Below, in pieces: positions 44,304 through 52,288 of a DNA stretch of 64,000 bases (positions within the stretch are counted from its first letter, which is position 1; each line of letters begins with the position of its first letter). The translations under genes and the position numbers were made by a program. The notes beneath the pieces were generated by a model that was given only the letters and a program-made list of their open reading frames with translations, did no database searches and was not told where the DNA came from. Source of the stretch: Streptomyces xinghaiensis S187 (GTDB lineage: Bacteria; Actinomycetota; Actinomycetes; Streptomycetales; Streptomycetaceae); contig NZ_CP023202.1 of NCBI RefSeq assembly GCF_000220705.2, positions 1,364,001-1,428,000 on the forward strand, read 5' to 3'.

Positions 44304-45320
44304 TCAGGCCCGGGGCGGCCGGGCGGCGGTGAAGTGCTCGCGTGCCAGCTGCTCGACGGCCGCTGTGTCGCCCGCGCTCAGGGCGTCCAGCAGGGCGTTG
44401 TGTTCGGCCGCCTCCGCGAGGAGTTCCGCGGTCCCGGTGGCCCGGGTGCGGCCCGCCGGCGTCTGGCCCCGCCGGTGCAGTTCGTCGCCGATCAGGGCGA
44501 GCTGGCGGTTCCCCGAGAGGGAGAGCAGTGCGTGGTGGAAGGCGCGGTCGGCCTCGGCGTAGCCGACCCGGTCGCCCCGGGCTGCCGCCGCCACGCCGGC
44601 CGCGGCGAGCGGGCGCAGCTCCTCCCAGCTCGCGGGCGGCCCGGTCCGCGCCAGCCGGAGCAGCACCGGCACCTCCAACAGGGCGCGCACCTCGGCCAGT
44701 TCGGCGAGGTCGCGCTCGCTGCGGCGGGCCACGCGGAAGCCCCGGTTGGGGACGACCTCCACGGCACCCTCGGCGGCGAGCTGCTGCATCGCCTCCCGCA
44801 CGGGCGTCGGGGAGACCCCGAACCGCGCGGCGAGGGCGGGCGCCGAGTACACCTCGCCGGGCAGGAGATCGCCGCCGACCAGCGCGGTTCGGAGGGCGTC
44901 GAGGATCTGTCCGCGCACGGAGTGGCGGGCGGGGAGCTTGCGCGGCGCCGGGCGCCCGGGGGTCCGCGCCGCCCCGTCCGGCTGTTCCCCGGTGCCGTAG
45001 GCGTGCGCGCCGGGCGCGGGCCCGTCCGCCGTGGGCGCCTCCCGGGTGCCCGCGCCCCGGCCGGGTTCCCCGCTCCCGCGCTCACCGGCCGCGTGTTCGC
45101 CGCTTCCGTGCTCCCGGGGTTCGCGGCGGACCTGCCGGGACGGGTCCGGCCACGCCGCGCCCCGCGCACCGGCCCCGTACGAGCCGCGCCCGCGGTCCTC
45201 GCGGACCGCCTCGGCCGGGCGGGTGCCGGCCGCCTGCGGGGGAGTTCCCGGCCGCGGCGCACCCGCGCCCCGCCCGGCCTCTCCGGTCCCCCGGGATGCT
45301 GCGGCTCGCGACTGCTCCAT
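44304..45320 (-). CDS. GntR-family (FCD subfamily) regulator with long disordered N terminus
   Basis: 338 residues, ATG 45320 with AGGAGG at six bases. Residues 1-~130 are Gly/Pro/Arg-rich and disordered. HTH at ~135-200: 'LPARHSVRGQILDALRTALV', 'SAPALAARFGVSPTPVREAM' and 'QQLAAEGAVEVVPNRGFRVA'. FCD effector domain (~205-330): 'LAELAEVRALLEVPVLLRLA', 'AEADRAFHHALLSLSGNRQL' (Asp/His metal-type ligands) and 'EHNALLDALSAGDTAAVEQL'. Usually binds small acids. Divergent from the FhuF-like gene, sharing a 118 bp promoter region with the iron box; the iron box therefore may control it too. Confidence 0.88.
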   Translation of the reverse strand: MEQSRAAASRGTGEAGRGAGAPRPGTPPQAAGTRPAEAVREDRGRGSYGAGARGAAWPDPSRQVRREPREHGSGEHAAGERGSGEPGRGAGTREAPTADGPAPGAHAYGTGEQPDGAARTPGRPAPRKLPARHSVRGQILDALRTALVGGDLLPGEVYSAPALAARFGVSPTPVREAMQQLAAEGAVEVVPNRGFRVARRSERDLAELAEVRALLEVPVLLRLARTGPPASWEELRPLAAAGVAAAARGDRVGYAEADRAFHHALLSLSGNRQLALIGDELHRRGQTPAGRTRATGTAELLAEAAEHNALLDALSAGDTAAVEQLAREHFTAARPPRA

Positions 45321-45389
45321 CGGGTCCTCCTGTGGTCCCACAGAACGATAAGCGGACCACTCCGCACTTCAAAGGTCCGAGTGGTCGGG

Positions 45390-45408
45390 TAAGGTAAGGC
45401 TTACCTGC
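45390..45408. promoter_or_regulatory. DmdR-type iron box between GntR and FhuF-like genes
   Basis: TAAGGTAAGGCTTACCTGC, a near match to the actinobacterial DtxR/DmdR box. It is 31 bp before the FhuF-like ATG and 70 bp before the GntR start. Confidence 0.8.
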
Positions 45409-45438
45409 AAACGATCGCGTTGAGTTGGTGGTCCCCGC

Positions 45439-46272
45439 ATGTCCGTGGCACCGGCCGTACCGGCCCTCTCGCACCACCCCGTGGCGGGGGCGTACTCCCG
45501 GCTCGCCGAGGTGCTCCCCGCCGTACGGCTGCTGGAGGGCGCTCCGCGCTCCGGCGGCGGCTGGGTGAAAGCCGGTGAGCTGGCATCGGGCGGCCCCGCC
45601 CTCGACGCCTTCCTGGCCGCCGAGGAGGCCGAGGTCGTCGGCAACTACGGGCGCCCGGCCCGCCCCGACGTGACCGCCGGTTTCGGGCTGCACCGCTACG
45701 CCTGGTCCGCGTGCCTGCTCATCACCGTCCCCTGGTTCCTGCTCCGCCGTGTGCCGCGGCTGCCGGCCGGCGAGGTCGCGTTCCACCGCGCACAGGGCCG
45801 GATGACCGCGCGGGTCCGGGAGTTCGCGTGCCTGCCGGACGACCCGGCGGCCGGGCTGCCGGGCGCGCGGGTCGTCAGCGGGGAGGACACGCTGCGGACC
45901 GAGGTCCGCGGAGCGCTCGCCGAGCATCTCGAGCCGGTGCTGGAGGGCTTCCGCCCCCGGATGCGGCGCGGACCGCGCGCCATGTGGGGCATGGCCACCG
46001 ACGAGATCGTCGAGAGCCTCTGGTACGCGGGCCACCTGCTCGGCGAGGAGCGCCGGGCGATCGCGGAGCTGGAGGCCCTGCTGCCCGGGGCCACGAAGCC
46101 GTTCGTCGGCGCGCCGTCGTTCCGGGAACTGACCGGACCGGCCGGGGAGACGCTGTCCACCCGTGACCGGGCGAGCTGCTGCATGTTCTACACCCTGCGG
46201 CCGGAGGACACCTGCGTCACCTGCCCGCGCACCTGTGATGCCGAGCGCGTGGCCCGGCTCAGCGGCGCCTGA
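45439..46272 (+). CDS. FhuF-like ferric-siderophore reductase ((2Fe-2S)-binding)
   Basis: 277 residues. The C terminus has the FhuF iron-sulfur motif C-C-x10-C-x2-C: 'ASCCMFYTLRPEDTCVTCPR' (Cys ~246, 247, 258, 261), followed by another Cys. Upstream helical core 'GFGLHRYAWSACLLITVPWF' and 'AMWGMATDEIVESLWYAGHL' matches the FhuF/siderophore-iron-reductase domain. Such enzymes reduce hydroxamate-bound Fe(III) to release iron in the cytosol. A DmdR box lies 31 bp upstream, so it should be induced by iron starvation along with the des and fec genes. It probably takes the iron from imported ferrioxamine (inference). Confidence 0.9.
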   Translation: MSVAPAVPALSHHPVAGAYSRLAEVLPAVRLLEGAPRSGGGWVKAGELASGGPALDAFLAAEEAEVVGNYGRPARPDVTAGFGLHRYAWSACLLITVPWFLLRRVPRLPAGEVAFHRAQGRMTARVREFACLPDDPAAGLPGARVVSGEDTLRTEVRGALAEHLEPVLEGFRPRMRRGPRAMWGMATDEIVESLWYAGHLLGEERRAIAELEALLPGATKPFVGAPSFRELTGPAGETLSTRDRASCCMFYTLRPEDTCVTCPRTCDAERVARLSGA

Positions 46273-46369
46273 CCGCGCGGGACTTCCGCCGGCTCCGGAG
46301 GCCGGGCCGGAAGCCGGGGTGCGGGGTACGGAAGCGAGCCCCCGACCCTACGGTCACGACCCGCGCCCC

Positions 46370-46412
46370 GTCCGCATGATCAGACCATTCGACCGGTTCT
46401 GATCGTGCGGAC
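46370..46412 (+). terminator. 15 bp stem-loop after the FhuF-like gene
   Basis: GTCCGCATGATCAGA (46370-46384) pairs with TCTGATCGTGCGGAC (46398-46412) with one mismatch, loop 13 nt, and A/T-rich ATATTTT follows. It is 98 bp after the stop and 143 bp before the next ATG. Terminator is likeliest; an operator for the DUF2637 gene is possible. Confidence 0.5.
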
Positions 46413-46554
46413 ATATTTTCGGTTGCGTCTTCTGCCCATTGTCGATCCCTTGCCCTGAATCCGCCTGGCACCAGAACCGATTCCGCCAAGATGTCGCGGC
46501 AAGACCGCACGCGACACGGCACGGGCGGGACGGAAGCGAGGCGAGGGGCCCGAG

Positions 46555-47697
46555 ATGAGACTGACGGACATGGCGCTGAACTGGGTGTTGCCGGGCGCGG
46601 TGTTGCTCGTCGGCATCGCGGGCGCGGCGGTGGTCCTGGCCCGCGGCCGGCGCGCGACGGCCGAGAAGGACGGCAACCTCGCCGACTCCTGGGAACGCAG
46701 CGAGGAACGCAGGCGGCGCAAGGAGGCCATCTACGGCTCCGCCTCGTACGTCCTGCTGTTCTGCTGCGCCGCGGTCGCCGCCGCCCTCTCCTTCCACGGT
46801 CTGGTCGGCTTCGGCCGGCAGAACCTCAACCTCTCCGGCGGCTGGGAGTACCTGGTCCCCTTCGGCCTCGACGGCGCGGCGATGTTCTGTTCGGTCCTGG
46901 CGGTGCGGGAGGCCAGCCACGGCGACGCGGCCCTCGGCTCCCGCCTGCTCGTCTGGACGTTCGCGGGCGCGGCGGCCTGGTTCAACTGGGTGCACGCGCC
47001 GCGCGGCCTGGATCACGCGGGCGCCCCGCAGTTCTTCGCCGGGATGTCCCTGTCCGCCGCGGTCCTCTTCGACCGGGCGCTCAAGCAGACCCGCAGGGCG
47101 GCGCTGCGCGAGCAGGGACTCGTCCCGCGGCCGCTGCCGCAGATCCGCATCGTCCGCTGGCTGCGCGCACCGCGCGAGACCTTCGCCGCCTGGTCGCTGA
47201 TGCTGCTGGAGGGCGTGCGGACCCTGGACGAGGCGGTCGACGAGGTCCGCGAGGACCGGCGGATCAAGCAGCAGAACCGGCAGCGGCGGCGGGACGAGGA
47301 GAAGCGCGAGCGCGCCCGCATCAAGGCCATGAACCGGCAGCACCGGGTGTGGGGGCGGGCCCGGGGCGGCCGTCAGGTCGAGCTGCCGGGGCTGCTGCCG
47401 GCCGGCGCCGCCCAGGCCGGCTCCGAACCCGCCAGAGCGGACGGACAGCCGGCGGCACTCCCTTCCTCCTCGCCCGCGGACTCCCCGGCGGGCGGCGGCC
47501 CGCTTTTGCAGGCCGTCCGCGTCGACCGGGCTGACACCCCGGATAGCGCCGGTCCCGGCTCGGACCCGGGGGGCGGCGGCCGTACGGAGCGCGCTTCCCG
47601 GACCGTCGACCTCACGGCCGAGGACGACACCCTGACGATCCCCCGCCTCGACTCCCTGGAGCGCAAACTCCAGGACCTGGAGCAGCAGTTCGGCTGA
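46555..47697 (+). CDS. DUF2637 membrane protein (SpdB-like)
   Basis: 380 residues. One N-terminal helix ('ALNWVLPGAVLLVGIAGAAV') and three further membrane helices: 'YGSASYVLLFCCAAVAAALS', 'VPFGLDGAAMFCSVLAVREA' and 'LLVWTFAGAAAWFNWVHAPR', the last followed by 'AGAPQFFAGMSLSAAVLFDR'. The rest is a charged cytoplasmic region, coiled-coil-like at ~230-265 ('RRIKQQNRQRRRDEEKRERA') and a disordered tail ending in a short coiled coil ('IPRLDSLERKLQDLEQQF'). The DUF2637/SpdB topology occurs in plasmid-spread and conserved Streptomyces proteins of unknown function. A 13 bp hairpin terminator follows. Confidence 0.88.
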   Translation: MRLTDMALNWVLPGAVLLVGIAGAAVVLARGRRATAEKDGNLADSWERSEERRRRKEAIYGSASYVLLFCCAAVAAALSFHGLVGFGRQNLNLSGGWEYLVPFGLDGAAMFCSVLAVREASHGDAALGSRLLVWTFAGAAAWFNWVHAPRGLDHAGAPQFFAGMSLSAAVLFDRALKQTRRAALREQGLVPRPLPQIRIVRWLRAPRETFAAWSLMLLEGVRTLDEAVDEVREDRRIKQQNRQRRRDEEKRERARIKAMNRQHRVWGRARGGRQVELPGLLPAGAAQAGSEPARADGQPAALPSSSPADSPAGGGPLLQAVRVDRADTPDSAGPGSDPGGGGRTERASRTVDLTAEDDTLTIPRLDSLERKLQDLEQQFG

Positions 47698-48036
47698 CGG
47701 GGACGGCCGGGCGGCCGGGGCGGCGGCCCGGCCGGAGGTGTGCCCGGACAGGGCAATGCCCGGCACCGCCGGGAGTACGGTGCCGGGCATTCAGGGGAGG
47801 ACGTTCGCGCGGTGGAGATCCGCGGCGCAACAGTCACTGACAGGTGGATTCCCCGGGTTCTTTCCTTACATGTCATGTATCCCGCTTTTCACGCGATTGC
47901 CGTAACGGCGGAGTGGCGGGGCGCGGATGGCGGCCCGGGTGGCCCCCGGTCCCGCCCGGTGGCTCCCCCGGCCGGTGGCTCCCCCGGCCGGAGCAGCGGC
48001 CCGGTCCCGCACACGGCGGACCGGGCCGGTGGTGAG
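47698..48036. other. convergent intergenic region
   Basis: 339 bp between the converging DUF2637 and PP2C-like genes. Contains the terminator hairpin at 47755-47791 and a short ACATGTCATGTA repeat (47868-47879). No gene. Confidence 0.45.
47755..47791 (+). terminator. terminator hairpin after the DUF2637 gene
   Basis: Perfect 13 bp stem, AATGCCCGGCACC (47755-47767) with its complement at 47779-47791, loop 11 nt. Confidence 0.6.
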
Positions 48037-51000
48037 TCAGTCCTCCCAGACGGCGGCGGCCGTGCGGTCGTCCGCGTAGCCCTTCACCCGGAGCTGTACG
48101 TCGGAGAGGAACGCGGCCAGGCCCGGCGCCGGGGACACGGCCCAGCGCGCCGCCAGCAGGCCGGCCAGCGCGGGCTCGCCCCGCAGCGGGTCCGCGAGGC
48201 CGGCGGAGCACAGCAGCAGGGTGTCCCCCGGACGGGCGACGGAGGCGCGGAACCGGAAAGACGCGGCACCCGGATCGCCCGGCGCCCCGGGACGGCCCGG
48301 GGCGCGGGTGCCCAGGTCCACGGTGAGCCGGTCCCCGGCAGGCCCGGAAGGCCGGTCGGCTCCCCCGGCCTCCCCACCGCCCGGCGGACGCCCCGTACCC
48401 TCGCCGCCCGGCGGTACGGCCGGGGCGGAGCCCGCCGGCGCCGGACCGGCCGGCTCCGGACCGGCGGCGGCCGGGCCGCGCGGGCCGCCTCCCTGGCCCG
48501 GCAGGACGGCTCCGGAGCCGGCCGGGGAACCGTCCGCGGCCTGCGGCTGCGCGGGCACCGAGGGCTCCAGGTCCTGCCACTCGCCGTCCCGCAGCCGGAA
48601 CAGCCCGCCCCCGCCGACGCCGAAGAAGACCCGGGTGCGGCACGCGGGGTCGACGGGCAGCAGCAGACAGCGCAGCCCCGAGGTGTACGCGGCGGGCTGC
48701 AGGCCCAGCTCCGCCGCCCGCGCCCGCAGCTTGCCGTACGAACGGCCCGTCAGCCGGTGCAGCCCCGACTTGAGGGCGCCGCGCCGCCCCTCCCTGATGT
48801 CCTCGGCCAGCCGGACGTGGGCGCGGCCGACCGCTTCGGCGACCCACCGGCAGACATCGGCGGCGGCCCGGTGTCCGTCCTCCGCGGCCCGGCCGCCGGT
48901 GGCCGTGGCGATCAGCAGCAGCGCCTGGTCGCCGCGGCCGAACCGGGCCGTCAGGAGCGCGTCCCGGCGCGGTTCACCCCGGTAGCGCGCGGAGTCGCCG
49001 CGCAGGGAGGCGGCCCGGAGGGTCATCGTGCCGTAGCGGGCACCGTCCAGAACCGTGTCGGGGACGAGGTCGTCCAGGTCCTTGGGATCGGCCTCGGGGA
49101 GAGCCGTCGGCTCGCCCTGATAGGTGGGCGGGCGCTCGCCGACGTACCCGGGCTCCACGCCGGCCCGCACGCCCCCTCCGGTGCTCCCGGCTCCGGAACT
49201 CACAGCTCCGGTACTCCCGGCTCCGACGGGGCCCCCGTACCGCCCGCCGTCGCCGGCGGCCTCGTCGCCGCCGCGCCGAAGCATGCCCACTGCCACATGT
49301 CCTCCATCGGTCCGCGCCACCGCTCCGGTCCGGACCGGACCGGGATCGGCCGGTGTTCCGGCCGGCGTGCTCCGCGCGCTCTGGTCGTTCTGGGTTTCCT
49401 GGGTGTCCTGGGTGGTGTTACGGGTGTCCGGTCCGGTCCGTTCGGTCTGTTCGGTCCGCTCGGTCCGCTGCTCCCGCCACAGCGGCACCACGGGGTCGTA
49501 CGGGCCGGGAGCCGCTCCGCCCGTTGCGGCGGACCCGCCGTCCGGACGGCTTTCCGCGCCGCTCTCCGGGCCGGTCTCCGTCGCATGGTACGGCCGTCCG
49601 GTCCGGCCGTACGGAGCGGTGGATGACGAGGTGCTGGACTGACGCTCCTCCACCGGACCGCCGGTCGCGGCCTCTTCAGGGTCCCATGGGTCCGACGGGT
49701 CGAGCGGCGGCTCCCACGGGGCGCGCGGGGGCGTCATGGAGCGCATCGGGCGGGCGTTCCGGGGAGTCGGCGCCGCGGCGGGAAGTCCGGCCGGCGGCTC
49801 CGGGCTTTCCGGGCCGGGCTCCGGCTCCCCTCCGGGCACGGCGGGCCCGGACCGTCCGTCCGCCGTGGTGGGGCTTCCGCCGGACGGCGGGGCGGAGGAC
49901 GGCGGGGTGGAGGACGGCGGCGCGGCCGGTCCAGCGGCTCCCGTGAAGGGCCGGGCCGGGCCGGAGGCCGTGCCCGGTGGCTGCCACGGTGCGCCGGGGC
50001 CGGGCGCGGACGGGGGCGAGTGCGGGGGTGCGGCGGGGCTCCCGGACGGCTCCGCACGGTCCCCGGAGACCGCCGGTCCGGCGGCGGGCCAGGGGGTGGC
50101 CGGGGTGCTGAACCACCATTCGTCCGGCGCCGGCTCCGCGGAGGGCGGGGACGCGGCGGCCGTGTCCCCAGGGCCTCCGTGCCCGGCTTCCCCGGTCTCC
50201 CGACGCGGAGGCGGGTCCTGCGGCCGCGGCGGCTCCGTCCACTGCTCGGGAGCGGCGAACTCGGCGGGAGCGGGAACATCCGTACCGGCATCGGCGGCGT
50301 CGTCCGCGTCTGCCGGCTCGTCAGTGGCGTCCAGGTGGGCGGCGGGGCCTCCGGCGGCGGCACCGGCTTCCGGTTCCGTGCGGTCGCCGGTGCTGGTCCG
50401 CCCGGCCCGGGGGCCGCCGCCCGTCCCGGCCCAGTGGCCGGTGTCGCCGGCGCGGTGACCGGTACCGGTGGCACCGGCGTCCGTGACCTCGGCACCGGCA
50501 TCCGGCTGGGCGGCAGGGTCTCCGGCGGCGGCACGGGCATCCGCCTCCGCCCAGGCGGCGGTGCCGGATCCGTCGGCGGTACGGGATCCGTCGGCGGTGC
50601 CGGGCCCGGTGACAAGCCCGCGCGGACCGGCACCGGGGTCTGCCGGCCCGGAACCGGCCTCCATCCGGGCGGCGTTGTCCCCGGCAGCGCCACCGGTGCC
50701 CGCTTCCGCTTCCACGCGGTCGGCGGCGCCGGTGCCGTCCGCTGTGCCGGTGCCGGTGCTGTCCGCTGTGCCGGTGCCGGCGCCGGTGACGCCGGTGCCG
50801 GGCCCGGTGACGGGTTCCTCAACCCGACCGGGCGGCGGGCCGCCGTCGTGCCCCGGGGCCGGCGGGCCGCCGTGGGAGAAACCCCGGGCGGCGAACCATC
50901 CGGACCGGGGGTCTCCCCCGGCCGGGCCCTCCCGGCCGGGCCGCTCCGGGGCCGGTCCGGGGCCGGCCGACGGTGGACCGACCGCGCGGGAGGCCGAGTC

Positions 51001-51117
51001 GAAACGGTCGTCCAGGGAGTCGTCCGCCGCGGCCGGTCCCGCGTCCGGCTTCTCCTCGCCGTACAACTCGCGCCACCACGCGTCCTCGTGGCTGTTCCGC
51101 TCCCCGTACTGACTCAT
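48037..51117 (-). CDS. PP2C-like protein with a ~640-residue disordered N terminus (probable pseudophosphatase)
   Basis: 1026 residues from ATG 51117 ('MSQYGERNSHEDAWWRELYG'); ATGs at 51123 and 51132 are alternatives. After the conserved 25-residue N terminus comes a very long Gly/Ala/Pro/Asp/Thr disordered region, with short TGTGAD-like repeats. The C-terminal ~350 residues fold as PP2C: 'LDGARYGTMTLRAASLRGDS', 'ALLLIATATGGRAAEDGHRA', 'RVFFGVGGGGLFRLRDGEW', 'DTLLLCSAGLADPLRGEPAL' and 'YADDRTAAAVWED'. The two metal-binding Asp of D-G-x-G-G and S-D-G are replaced (T-A-T-G-G and C-S-A-G), so catalysis is unlikely. Convergent with DUF2637, divergent from the HTH gene; those three form a likely functional group. 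Confidence 0.82.
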   Translation of the reverse strand: MSQYGERNSHEDAWWRELYGEEKPDAGPAAADDSLDDRFDSASRAVGPPSAGPGPAPERPGREGPAGGDPRSGWFAARGFSHGGPPAPGHDGGPPPGRVEEPVTGPGTGVTGAGTGTADSTGTGTADGTGAADRVEAEAGTGGAAGDNAARMEAGSGPADPGAGPRGLVTGPGTADGSRTADGSGTAAWAEADARAAAGDPAAQPDAGAEVTDAGATGTGHRAGDTGHWAGTGGGPRAGRTSTGDRTEPEAGAAAGGPAAHLDATDEPADADDAADAGTDVPAPAEFAAPEQWTEPPRPQDPPPRRETGEAGHGGPGDTAAASPPSAEPAPDEWWFSTPATPWPAAGPAVSGDRAEPSGSPAAPPHSPPSAPGPGAPWQPPGTASGPARPFTGAAGPAAPPSSTPPSSAPPSGGSPTTADGRSGPAVPGGEPEPGPESPEPPAGLPAAAPTPRNARPMRSMTPPRAPWEPPLDPSDPWDPEEAATGGPVEERQSSTSSSTAPYGRTGRPYHATETGPESGAESRPDGGSAATGGAAPGPYDPVVPLWREQRTERTEQTERTGPDTRNTTQDTQETQNDQSARSTPAGTPADPGPVRTGAVARTDGGHVAVGMLRRGGDEAAGDGGRYGGPVGAGSTGAVSSGAGSTGGGVRAGVEPGYVGERPPTYQGEPTALPEADPKDLDDLVPDTVLDGARYGTMTLRAASLRGDSARYRGEPRRDALLTARFGRGDQALLLIATATGGRAAEDGHRAAADVCRWVAEAVGRAHVRLAEDIREGRRGALKSGLHRLTGRSYGKLRARAAELGLQPAAYTSGLRCLLLPVDPACRTRVFFGVGGGGLFRLRDGEWQDLEPSVPAQPQAADGSPAGSGAVLPGQGGGPRGPAAAGPEPAGPAPAGSAPAVPPGGEGTGRPPGGGEAGGADRPSGPAGDRLTVDLGTRAPGRPGAPGDPGAASFRFRASVARPGDTLLLCSAGLADPLRGEPALAGLLAARWAVSPAPGLAAFLSDVQLRVKGYADDRTAAAVWED

Positions 51118-51269
51118 GCCCATATCGTCCATCCTGCCCGCCCCGGGCCGGGGCCGCGCATTCCGAGCCCGCCGGACGGCGGTCCGGCCTCTCCGGTGGG
51201 GCGGTGGCGGGGAACGGTGGCAGGGAGGGGCGGGGTACGGGGATGATGTGCCGGTACGGGAGGGGAGAC

Positions 51270-52049
51270 ATGCCGGGTGCAACAGACTTGGACGAGGACC
51301 ACGAGTCCGCGTACCGCACGCTCGTCGGACTGGGCGGCGCCGAACCGGCCGAGCTGGCGGCCCGGTTGACGCTCCCCGAGGAGGACGCCGCACGGATTCT
51401 GCGGCGGCTGGAGCGGCACGGGCTGGCGGTGCGTTCGCCGGCCCGCCCCGGTCGGTGGCTCGCGGCCGGGACGGCGTGGCCGGACGGTACGGGGGCTCCC
51501 CGGCAGCGGCGGCCCGTACCGCAGGCGGGGGATCCCGCACCCGGGAGAACGCGGCAGACGGCCGATCCCGCCGGGCAGCCCCGGCCGGAGGGCCACCGGG
51601 CCGGGACGCACGCGGCCGGTGCCGCCGGTGCCGGGGAAGACGTGGGAGCCGAGCCCGCCCGGCGCGCCGTCCAGGGCACCGCGGACGGGCCGGACGCCGT
51701 GGATCTGCGCATCCTGTCCCTGCTGCTCGCCGGGCTGACCGACGCGAGCGCCGCGAAACAGCTCGACCTCGGCTTGCGCACCGTCCAGCGCCGGGTGAAA
51801 CGGCTGATGGAGATCGCCGGAGTCTCCACCCGGCTCCAACTGGGCTGGCACGCCTGCGAACACGGCTGGCCGGCACGGACCCCCACGGGAAGGACGGCCG
51901 CCGGCTCCGGCACCGGAGCCGGAGCGGTATCGGGGACCTTGGCCGGGACCGGCGGCCACACCGGCGCCCGCGCCGGGGCCGCAGCGGTGCGGCGGGCGGC
52001 GGACGAGGAGCCCCTGCCCGGCCATCCGCCGCCCGTCGCCGATCGCTGA
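51270..52049 (+). CDS. LuxR-type / two-HTH DNA-binding regulator
   Basis: 259 residues, ATG 51270 behind GGGAGGGGAGAC. Residues ~10-65 look like a winged-helix: 'AYRTLVGLGGAEPAELAARL' then 'EEDAARILRRLERHGLAVRS'. A ~85-residue disordered middle leads to a LuxR-type HTH at ~150-205: 'VDLRILSLLLAGLTDASAAK', 'QLDLGLRTVQRRVKRLMEIA' and 'GVSTRLQLGWHACEHGWPAR'. This two-domain regulator (TrmB-like N domain, GerE-like C domain) is common in Streptomyces. Divergent from the PP2C-like gene by 152 bp; a role in regulating it or the DUF2637 gene is plausible but unproven. Confidence 0.82.
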   Translation: MPGATDLDEDHESAYRTLVGLGGAEPAELAARLTLPEEDAARILRRLERHGLAVRSPARPGRWLAAGTAWPDGTGAPRQRRPVPQAGDPAPGRTRQTADPAGQPRPEGHRAGTHAAGAAGAGEDVGAEPARRAVQGTADGPDAVDLRILSLLLAGLTDASAAKQLDLGLRTVQRRVKRLMEIAGVSTRLQLGWHACEHGWPARTPTGRTAAGSGTGAGAVSGTLAGTGGHTGARAGAAAVRRAADEEPLPGHPPPVADR

Positions 52050-52288
52050 TTTCTGATTGCTGATTTCTGATCGCTGAACCCGGCCGCGCGACGCGACTGA
52101 GGCGCCGCAGGGTCCGGACGTCGCGATCCGCGCGCAGCCGGCGCACCGCCGGGCGCACCGCGCGGCCACCGCACGGTCCGGACGTCCGTCCGTGCGCGAC
52201 CCGTGCGCGACCCGTGCGCAACCTGTGCGGCGCCCCCGCGCGGCCCCGGGCGCGACCGGGGATCAGCGGTGTCCCGGGGGTGGCGCGG
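52050..52288. repeat. short repeats between the HTH gene and rsgA
   Basis: Near 52040-52075 a CTGATTTCTGAT unit repeats with variation, and near 52192-52225 a GCGCGACCCGT unit repeats two to three times. No gene. The convergent HTH and rsgA genes end on either side. Confidence 0.5.
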
